Assembly: GCF_004770105.1 (NCBI RefSeq)
Contig: NZ_RQEY01000001.1
Location: forward strand, 248,001-312,000
DNA: 64,000 bases
Direction of reading: 5' to 3'
From: Leptospira andrefontaineae
GTDB taxonomy: Bacteria > Spirochaetota > Leptospiria > Leptospirales > Leptospiraceae
Numbering within the stretch: the first letter of the stretch is position 1; each line of letters starts with the position of its first letter. Below are positions 57,485 through 64,000 of this stretch, piece by piece. A program made the translations under genes and the position numbers. A model generated the notes under the pieces. It did no database searches. It had not been told where the DNA came from and saw nothing but the letters and a program-made list of their open reading frames with translations.

Positions 57485-59029
57485 ATGCCAAAGAGTAAAA
57501 TTAAATATATCGTTATCTCCGACATTCATCTAGGAGCATATAACAGTTTACTTACATACATCGAAGAGTTCCCTGATCCCGTAAAAGATTCGGATAGATT
57601 CAAAGTAAATCCTCAGAAAACTTCTCCTGCGCTTGCTGAACTTCTAAACTGTTTAAAACATATCGTTCACTCGGTTAATGGTTCTTCGAAACCTCCTCAA
57701 TTCATATTATTAGGAGACGTGCTTGAATTAGCATTAGGCGATATTAATGAAGCGTCCATGACCTTCGAAAGATTTTTAGAGATCGCATATAAAGAAACGA
57801 AACATCTTTTTTCAGAGAGTATTCTTTATATCCCGGGAAATCACGATCATCATCTTTGGGAAACTGCTAGAGAAAAGCAGTATATGGAATACATCGCAAA
57901 CTTAAAGCCGAGCCAATACATCAACCAAACGTGGCATACCACAAAGATGGTAAATCCTGACTTTATACAATCCGATCTACTAACCGGGATTTTAAGAAGA
58001 AATAAAAAATTAAAAAGGGCTGAAGCAGTGATTGCTTATCCGAATTTGGAAATTTCTTCTAAAAACGGAAAACGTTCCGTATTTTTAACTCACGGACATT
58101 TTTTAGAAAACATTTATTCTTTGATGAGTACAATGCAAAGGATCTTACTTCCAGATATTGATGAAGATCCGGACGGACCTAAACGTAATCGTTCTGTTTG
58201 GAGCAAAATGAATGATTATAACCCGTTTAAAAGGGCAAAAGAAATCACCACTCCAAAATCCATTTATGTTCTTGAGCGGGAGAATTTTGCATGGATAGAC
58301 TTCTTCTGGTCTACACTTGGAAGATCCGGAAAAGTAGGAACAGGCATAGGACTTATTTATGATATGCTTCAGGATACTAAAGCAGTCGGAAAATTAGCAC
58401 AAAACGTCTCCGCTTATTTATTAAGAAATTTGAATCTTCCATTCTTGCTCCGTATATTAGGGATCAAATGGCTTCTATATAAAGGATTCTCCTACATTCT
58501 CACTAAGGTCGTGGTAAAAGTAGGACAGGCGGAAAGAGGAATGTCCAATTCCGTATTAAGCGAGGAAGTAGTTCACAATATGGATTCTTACTTAGCGGAA
58601 ACTCTTCCTGTACAGTGGAAAGCGGAGACACAAAGAACTAAAAGAGAGTTCCCGAATGATTATACTCTTATCTTCGGCCATACTCATAAACCATTTGCAG
58701 TCCAGACCCAAGACTTAGGTTTAAAAATTTCAGGCAAAGAAGTATTCAACACAGGTGGCTGGGTAGTAGATACGGTCCAACCGATGTCCTCCCATGGAGG
58801 AGCAGTGTTATTCATAGACGAAGATGCAAACGTCGCCTCTTTTAAGGTTTATACGGAAGGAGAAATAAAACCTAATTTCTTGGTTCCCGATGGAAAAACA
58901 AATCCGATGTATGAGGCATTAGTGGAGAATGTAGATCTTCAAAACAAAAAGTTCGGAGCATTATCCAAATCTTTAGAAGAAGAAATACGGATCAGAAGAA
59001 GATATCTAAAAGTCAGGATCAAAGAATAA
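57485..59029 (+). CDS. Calcineurin-like metallophosphoesterase
   Basis: 514 residues. The metal-site motifs are in order: Asp13 and His15 in VISDIHLGAY, Asp78 in LLGDVLEL, Asn119-His120 in PGNHDHH, His in LTHGHFLEN and the final FGHTHKP. A long middle insertion (~250-390) holds hydrophobic stretches (GLIYDMLQDT, RILGIKWLLYKGFSYIL) that may bind membranes. It is divergent from the GMC gene across 104 bases, consistent with joint control. The substrate could be a phospholipid headgroup or another phosphoester. Confidence 0.88.
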   Translation: MPKSKIKYIVISDIHLGAYNSLLTYIEEFPDPVKDSDRFKVNPQKTSPALAELLNCLKHIVHSVNGSSKPPQFILLGDVLELALGDINEASMTFERFLEIAYKETKHLFSESILYIPGNHDHHLWETAREKQYMEYIANLKPSQYINQTWHTTKMVNPDFIQSDLLTGILRRNKKLKRAEAVIAYPNLEISSKNGKRSVFLTHGHFLENIYSLMSTMQRILLPDIDEDPDGPKRNRSVWSKMNDYNPFKRAKEITTPKSIYVLERENFAWIDFFWSTLGRSGKVGTGIGLIYDMLQDTKAVGKLAQNVSAYLLRNLNLPFLLRILGIKWLLYKGFSYILTKVVVKVGQAERGMSNSVLSEEVVHNMDSYLAETLPVQWKAETQRTKREFPNDYTLIFGHTHKPFAVQTQDLGLKISGKEVFNTGGWVVDTVQPMSSHGGAVLFIDEDANVASFKVYTEGEIKPNFLVPDGKTNPMYEALVENVDLQNKKFGALSKSLEEEIRIRRRYLKVRIKE

Positions 59030-59030
59030 A

Positions 59031-59867
59031 TTAAGATTTTTGCAAGTATCTGGAGGGAATAACGGAGATCTCCTCCTTCTTCTCTCCTACACTATTCTCG
59101 AAAACTTCGGAATATTCCTTAAAGTTCGTCCCCATTACCCTATCCCAAAAATTGAAATAAAGACTATAATTCCCATGGAATTTCTGGTGATGAAGATTAT
59201 GATGAGTAGAAGTATTGATCCATTTTAATACCGGATGAGTGGTCCAACCTTTTGGAAAAAACTCATACCCGAGATGCCACCAGATATTCATGATCATCGC
59301 ATAAAACGTGTGGATCAGAAAAACATAGAAGTGAAGCGGAAGTATACAAAGAGCAGGAACCACATACACTCCTTCTAAAAAAGCTTCTACCCAATGAAAA
59401 TTATAAGCTGCCATGGGAGAAGGATTTACTGATCTATGATGAACAGAGTGAATATAGGGGTAAATTTTCCGATGATGCATGATCCGATGAGCCCAATAAA
59501 ACCAAGTCTCATGCCAGATCGTAAGTAATATAAAACTGAATATCGCGTAACCCAGCCCGTATTCTACAAAATCTTTATAAGTCTTTAGATGGAGTATTTT
59601 TAATTTTCCAAGAATATAAACGGTAACAGCAATCGTGCTGAACATAATTAAGGTAATAGCGGATTGTTTTAACTCAAAGATGGTCCTTTCTTTTTTAGGA
59701 AAATCTTTTTGGATCCGAAACTTTTGAAAGAGATCCTTTTTCCAAACCCAGAAAATCAGAAATGCAAGGCCTGCAATCGGATAATAACGCAGAAAATTCA
59801 TTTTCAATTGATAAAGAGCAAAACCGGAAACACAATATTCCCAACTTAATTCACAAACGAATCTCAT
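59031..59867 (-). CDS. Fatty acid hydroxylase/sterol desaturase family protein
   Basis: 278 residues, integral membrane di-iron enzyme. The His boxes are HETWFYWAHRIMHH, HSVHHRS and THHNLHHQ. About four membrane segments lie at the N-terminus (~25-45, 75-92, 105-125) and in the middle. ATG 59867 has GGAAGG five bases upstream, better than the internal ATG at 59801. It should introduce a hydroxyl group or double bond into a lipid. It is convergent with the metallophosphoesterase, with one base between the stops. Confidence 0.9.
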   Translation of the reverse strand: MRFVCELSWEYCVSGFALYQLKMNFLRYYPIAGLAFLIFWVWKKDLFQKFRIQKDFPKKERTIFELKQSAITLIMFSTIAVTVYILGKLKILHLKTYKDFVEYGLGYAIFSFILLTIWHETWFYWAHRIMHHRKIYPYIHSVHHRSVNPSPMAAYNFHWVEAFLEGVYVVPALCILPLHFYVFLIHTFYAMIMNIWWHLGYEFFPKGWTTHPVLKWINTSTHHNLHHQKFHGNYSLYFNFWDRVMGTNFKEYSEVFENSVGEKKEEISVIPSRYLQKS

Positions 59868-59965
59868 TCCAACCTTCCGAGTTTAGAATAACCGATTTTT
59901 AAGATTTAGTCTTTCAAAAAATGGGTCGACGGATTCACAGAAAAGCGATCCACTAATCGATTCTT

Positions 59966-60586
59966 ATGGCATTCAAAAGAAGTATATTCGCAAGCGCATC
60001 CGAAGATAGATTGGAAAACCTAGTTTTAGAAAGATTAAAGCCGGGAGCCGACAAGGAAAAAATAGACGCCCGTATCTGGGACCTATTCGGAGAAGTTTGG
60101 TGTATTATGTTCACCGACCTATCCGGGTTTTCTCGAGGAGTAGAAAAATTCGGGATCATTCATTTTCTACAAACAATACATGAATCCGAAAGAGTATTAG
60201 TACCTATCATAGAAGATCATGATGGAATACTTCTCAAATCGGAAGGAGATAGCTTTTTAGTGATTTTTCGCAATGTAGGCAAAGGACTACAAGCGGCAAT
60301 CAGAATGCAGAAAGAATTATTAGAATATAATAAGGACAAAATCCCGGAAGAAAAGATACTTCTCTGCGTGGGACTAGGCTACGGAAAAGTTTTGAAAATA
60401 GGCGACTCAGACGTTTTCGGTTCGGAAGTAAACACAGCAAGCAAGTTGGGAGAAGATACTGCCGAGGCCGGCGAGATCCTAATCACACAAACTGTTTTTG
60501 ATAATGCACAAGATACAGGTTTAAAGTTTGAGCCGATAAAAGATGTTCCGGCAGGAACGAATGGCGCGTTTAGGGTTTTATATTAG
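59966..60586 (+). CDS. Small class III nucleotide cyclase domain protein
   Basis: 206 residues, soluble, a stand-alone cyclase homology domain. The first metal Asp is in MFTDLSGFSRG and the second in KSEGDSFLVIF. The Asn-x-x-x-Arg motif reads NTASKLGED, with Lys where a transition-state Arg is usual. It may therefore be weakly active, or a regulatory domain; similar 'DLSGFS' proteins occur widely. A promoter is expected in the 98-base divergent gap before it. Confidence 0.8.
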   Translation: MAFKRSIFASASEDRLENLVLERLKPGADKEKIDARIWDLFGEVWCIMFTDLSGFSRGVEKFGIIHFLQTIHESERVLVPIIEDHDGILLKSEGDSFLVIFRNVGKGLQAAIRMQKELLEYNKDKIPEEKILLCVGLGYGKVLKIGDSDVFGSEVNTASKLGEDTAEAGEILITQTVFDNAQDTGLKFEPIKDVPAGTNGAFRVLY

Positions 60587-60589
60587 ACA

Positions 60590-61345
60590 CTATTCATACG
60601 ACTCCATCTTCGAATCACTCATATCAACAAGAACCGAACCAGGAAACCAAGCGCTCGTATAACCTTTTCCTTTATAAAAACAACCCCCTCCCCAATCTAA
60701 AGGAATATCCGCATAATACCAAGTTTCGGATTTTCCTTTAGGATCTTTATTTCCTTGGGTCTTGCCAAGAAGTACCACTTTGGATTTTTCCGGGAATTTA
60801 TCCGTTTGGATCCGTTTTCCATCCTCGTTCGTATTACAAATGATAGAGGGGAAATCATATCCAGGACCAGTACGTCCAGGGGTTGATCTAGATAAGTATT
60901 TTGTTTTTCCAGGAATGGTTTTAACTGGAATACCTTCAATCTTTCTATCTGTTGATTCGGGAAGAGGAAATCCTCCGAAATAGTCTGCATCGTTGGAACA
61001 ATATAATTTTGCAGAATATCGAATGGAATACTTTGTAGGAACGATTGAACAAGTTCGACTAACTTGGAAATTATATGGCTTACAAGATTCTTCTTCGGAA
61101 GCCTTCATGATGATCTTGTCCGATTCTATTTTATAAGTTCCTGAATATCCTCCGCATCCGTCTCCGTCATAATTTTCAAAAAATGTAAAGTCTTCTCTGA
61201 ATTCTAAATACCAACCGAAAGTCCGATTCTCCGGTCCCCAATAAATTCCTAATATAGATTCTTGTTTTATTTCGGCTTTGTGATCCGATGCCAGGGTTAA
61301 ATGAATTCCGGCAAAAATCAGAGATACAAGTAAAAGTTTTTTCAT
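60590..61345 (-). CDS. Exported protein of unknown function, possible SH3-like domain
   Basis: 251 residues with a cleavable signal peptide (MKKLLLVSLIFAGIHLTLAS). The N-terminal half looks like a small beta-barrel (GIYWGPENRTFGWYLEFRED; YSGTYKIESDKIIM) with several Cys residues suited to disulfides. The C-terminal half has 'STPGRTGPGYDFPSI' and 'KSKVVLLGKTQGN', similar to bacterial SH3b repeats. I do not recognise a family with confidence. It is convergent with the small cyclase, three bases apart. Confidence 0.6.
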   Translation of the reverse strand: MKKLLLVSLIFAGIHLTLASDHKAEIKQESILGIYWGPENRTFGWYLEFREDFTFFENYDGDGCGGYSGTYKIESDKIIMKASEEESCKPYNFQVSRTCSIVPTKYSIRYSAKLYCSNDADYFGGFPLPESTDRKIEGIPVKTIPGKTKYLSRSTPGRTGPGYDFPSIICNTNEDGKRIQTDKFPEKSKVVLLGKTQGNKDPKGKSETWYYADIPLDWGGGCFYKGKGYTSAWFPGSVLVDMSDSKMESYE

Positions 61346-61406
61346 TATGAATACATAAATTAGGCCCGGTTTGATACCGAGCCTAACCGTTATTAAACAT
61401 TTGTTC

Positions 61407-62534
61407 TTAAGGAATTAATTTAGTAGGAATGTCCTTTTTATCAATTTCCTTTCTTTGAGTCTTATTCTGTCCATGTCTATAATCCGAAATGGCTTGATAA
61501 ACGGATTTTCTAACTCGATTAATTCCACCTAGAGGCTTATGTTCTTGGAGAGAATGCCAAGGAGTATAGGATACGTTTTCACAAAGAGAATCCATTTTCT
61601 CATTCGTAAATTCCTGCTTAGGGATCAGAATTTCAGCAACAGGATAGAATGGAGAAACTTCTTCATCCCAAACAACTGCAGGATCTTCTACAGGCATTAG
61701 TTTAGGATCTTTTTGGACTTGGACCATAAAAGTAAAACAAGCGGAAGATTCTTTCAGTTGTTTACTCATCACTTCTCTTAGATAATTTTCAGCAGGACTA
61801 TCCGGTATTTCCGATTTAGTATCTGCACATGGTTTTACGGAGTATTTCACCGCTTTCCCTTCTCCAAATGCGTACGGTGTTGTAGACCAATAACGAATTT
61901 CTAATGGACTTGTGATTTTTTTACCACGGATAGCTCTTACTTTTGAAAGACCGCCTAGTTTCCAACTAAATGGATTCCAACCGAAAAAGTAAGAACCTGG
62001 TTTGCCTGCAAATGCTGCTTCGAATAAAGCAAGGTATTCATCCGGTGCACCCACAGGAAGAACTGGATGATTGATCAACAGAAAATCATGGGTCTTTTCT
62101 TGTGCTTCTTCAGCTAAGATCTTTTTTCCGGGAACATCGAAAAGTTTAATACCGATCCCACGAATATCTCCTTCCAAGTCTGCTTTCGGTTTTTGAGATC
62201 CGTTAGAAAAGCGAACCAAACCTTGATACGATTTTCCAGGTTGGAAAACTCCCAATTTATATTGCGGATCTAGATCTTTTTTTACGGTAAAGTTAACAGC
62301 CATACATCCATGATGTTTTGGATGTGCATCTCTTCTTACAACAGCTCCGTCCTTATAGGATTCTTTAAGCGAAGTTAAAGTGAGTTCTAAAGTCCGTTTA
62401 GCTATAGATTCTTCTTCAGGAAAAGGGTATTCTTTTCCCAGTTCGACGGAATCCGGGATTTTTACGTATGGTCCCCCACAGGAAAAAGAGAATATTAGAA
62501 AGGATAGATATAAGATAGAAAGTTTTTGTCCCAT
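61407..62534 (-). CDS. Catalase-fold haem lipoprotein
   Basis: 375 residues from ATG 62534, which gives the lipoprotein signal MGQKLSILYLSFLIFSFSC (Cys19); the frame continues open to 62798, overlapping rpsG and its terminator, and that part is not coding. The catalase-like core is visible: RRDAHPKHHGCMAVNFTV with the distal His, LVRFSNGSQKPKADLEGDIR, IGIKLFDVPG, and the C-terminal NRVRKSVYQAISDYR with a Tyr suited as haem ligand. Catalase-related peroxidases of this small type act on peroxides; the location would be periplasmic or surface. It has no clear partner. Confidence 0.82.
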   Translation of the reverse strand: MGQKLSILYLSFLIFSFSCGGPYVKIPDSVELGKEYPFPEEESIAKRTLELTLTSLKESYKDGAVVRRDAHPKHHGCMAVNFTVKKDLDPQYKLGVFQPGKSYQGLVRFSNGSQKPKADLEGDIRGIGIKLFDVPGKKILAEEAQEKTHDFLLINHPVLPVGAPDEYLALFEAAFAGKPGSYFFGWNPFSWKLGGLSKVRAIRGKKITSPLEIRYWSTTPYAFGEGKAVKYSVKPCADTKSEIPDSPAENYLREVMSKQLKESSACFTFMVQVQKDPKLMPVEDPAVVWDEEVSPFYPVAEILIPKQEFTNEKMDSLCENVSYTPWHSLQEHKPLGGINRVRKSVYQAISDYRHGQNKTQRKEIDKKDIPTKLIP

Positions 62535-62601
62535 GGCCTGATTCTGACCCGAGAAATTCTTTTGTCCATATAAAAGATGCAGCGAATCTAGTAGGGTTTG
62601 G

Positions 62602-62635
62602 AGAAATAAAAAAGGGACTCTATGTCGAGTCCCTT
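62602..62635 (-). terminator. Intrinsic terminator after rpsG
   Basis: Perfect arms AAGGGACTC (62612-62620) and GAGTCCCTT (62627-62635), 6-base loop, followed on the minus strand by TTTTTTATTTC. It lies 51 bases past the rpsG stop. It ends the rpoC-rpsL-rpsG transcript, so fusA is not part of it. Confidence 0.92.
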
Positions 62636-62685
62636 CATTAAACTTGCCCGCGGTCTCATGCAACCGCGAACTATTTAAAAGATTC

Positions 62686-63159
62686 TTACCAGCGATAGTG
62701 GCTGAATGCTTTGTTAGCATCTGCCATTTTACGGATATCTTCTTTCTTCTTGATTGCAGCTCCGGTGCCTTTTTGAGCCTCGATAAATTCTGCAGCAAGC
62801 TTGTTCGCCATTCCTTTTTCGTTTCTGTCCCTGGAATAACGGATCAACCATCTGATTCCAAGAGCTAAACGTCTTTCAGGGCGAACTTCGATAGGAACTT
62901 GGTAAGTCACACCACCTACTCGGCGGGATTTTACTTCCACTTGTGGTTTAACGTTTTCTAATGCTTCTTTAAAAGTAACGTAAGGATCATTTCCTGTCTT
63001 TTTTTGGATCAGATCCAGAGCGTCATAAAACAAAGATTCCGCTACGGATTTTTTTCCGTCCAACATCAAGCAGTTGATAAACTTCGCGATGTTTGCATCT
63101 CCATAAACCGAATCCGGTTGGATCTTGCGTGGTTCTACTTTTCCTCTTCTTCTAGACAT
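62686..63159 (-). CDS. rpsG: 30S ribosomal protein S7
   Basis: Nucleates the 30S head and contacts E-site tRNA and mRNA. 157 residues: [40 protein letters not shown] and [20 protein letters not shown]. It follows rpsL by 11 bases and is followed by a strong terminator, with no fusA or tuf after it. Confidence 0.98.
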   Translation of the reverse strand: MSRRRGKVEPRKIQPDSVYGDANIAKFINCLMLDGKKSVAESLFYDALDLIQKKTGNDPYVTFKEALENVKPQVEVKSRRVGGVTYQVPIEVRPERRLALGIRWLIRYSRDRNEKGMANKLAAEFIEAQKGTGAAIKKKEDIRKMADANKAFSHYRW

Positions 63160-63170
63160 TCCTAACTCCC

Positions 63171-63545
63171 TTACGCCTTAGGTTTTTTCGTTCCATACTT
63201 AGAACGACTCTTACGACGTTTATCGATACCGAGAGTATCCAAGGTACCACGGATAATATGATAACGAACCCCTGGAAGGTCTTTTACCCTTCCCCCGCGG
63301 ATAAGAACAACGTTGTGCTCTTGCAGGTTATGTCCCTCTCCGGGAATATAAGCGGTCACTTCAATACCGGTTGTTAAACGAACCCTTGCAACTTTTCTCA
63401 AAGCTGAGTTCGGTTTTTTCGGTGTGAAGGTAGTCACCTTCGTGCACACTCCCCGACGCTGCGGGCTACTTTTTAATGCAGGAGATTTAGATTTGTTAAC
63501 CTGTTTCTTCCTGCCGTGACGTATAAGTTGGCTAATTGTAGGCAT
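63171..63545 (-). CDS. rpsL: 30S ribosomal protein S12
   Basis: Decoding-centre protein, 124 residues. The key region [11 protein letters not shown] keeps the Lys residue whose change gives streptomycin resistance in other bacteria, and [15 protein letters not shown] is unchanged, so the gene looks wild-type for this trait. It lies 75 bases after rpoC. Confidence 0.98.
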   Translation of the reverse strand: MPTISQLIRHGRKKQVNKSKSPALKSSPQRRGVCTKVTTFTPKKPNSALRKVARVRLTTGIEVTAYIPGEGHNLQEHNVVLIRGGRVKDLPGVRYHIIRGTLDTLGIDKRRKSRSKYGTKKPKA

Positions 63546-63620
63546 GAGTTTCTTCTTTTTAGCAGGCCGGTGACCTATTTTACCAGTTCTACCGACCCTG
63601 CTCTATTGTAAAGCTTTCCT

Positions 63621-64000
<380 letters not shown>

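Noticed and set aside
35647..62601. Genomic island or prophage between the two ribosomal blocks
   Set aside because: No integrase, transposase, phage gene, tRNA or direct-repeat boundary is visible; the genes look like normal chromosomal ones.
62535..62798. 88-codon extension of the catalase-fold lipoprotein
   Set aside because: It runs through the rpsG terminator and into rpsG, and removes the lipoprotein signal from the N-terminus.

Overview
The window is a chromosomal segment of a spirochaete of the genus Leptospira. The call rests on the gene order and protein style of the tuf-S10-spc-alpha ribosomal cluster, on eight predicted lipoproteins with loose spirochaetal lipoboxes, and on the abundance of membrane-bound PP2C phosphatases and class III cyclases. 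Base composition looks moderate, perhaps about 40% GC by eye, and I cannot name the species. The window is densely coded: no gap without a gene exceeds 300 bases, and the largest (35647-35935) holds an inverted pair of short repeats.

Layout: (1) 1-4.65 kb: the end of an SRPBCC membrane protein, a GH5 lipoprotein resembling endoglycoceramidase, and a membrane PP2C phosphatase with C-terminal TPRs. (2) 4.7-17.7 kb, minus strand: three tandem paralogous giant lipoproteins (ZU5-like, TSP3-like, Fn3, PKD-like domains). The outer two end in a seven-bladed FG-GAP propeller and the middle one has none. An AgmX/PglI-type protein and a DUF2723 membrane glycosyltransferase-like protein lie upstream. (3) 17.9-33.7 kb, minus strand: an essentially complete tuf-S10-spc-alpha cluster from tuf to rplQ, including two small zinc-ribbon proteins (S14, L36) and L30, with no map gene. 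It ends in a clear intrinsic terminator. (4) 33.8-35.6 kb: a diverged EF-G/TetM-like GTPase directly upstream of tuf. (5) 35.9-48 kb: TetR-GH1 beta-glucosidase under a perfect palindrome, Ada-like and AlkB-like alkylation repair genes, a questin-oxidase-like protein, an MBL lipoprotein, YdeI/OmdA, an RCC1-repeat lipoprotein, a di-haem oxidoreductase lipoprotein, a membrane histidine kinase and DUF1761. (6) 48.2-52.5 kb: two tandem 7TM-DISM receptors, one with a cyclase output and one with a PP2C output. (7) 52.5-60 kb: a lipid or sterol-like locus with an SDR, an alpha/beta hydrolase with Cys at the nucleophile site, a cholesterol-oxidase-type GMC oxidoreductase, a divergent metallophosphoesterase and a fatty-acid-hydroxylase/sterol-desaturase family protein. 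(8) 60-64 kb: a small cyclase, an exported protein of unknown function, a catalase-fold lipoprotein, then rpsG, rpsL and the 3' end of rpoC.

The housekeeping parts are str-type genes (rpoC-rpsL-rpsG) at the right edge and EF-G-like/tuf/S10-spc-alpha in the middle, separated by about 27 kb of accessory genes. The best candidates for undescribed biology are the propeller lipoprotein trio, the GMC-hydrolase-SDR-phosphoesterase locus, the EF-G/TetM-like GTPase and the tandem DISM receptors with exchanged outputs.
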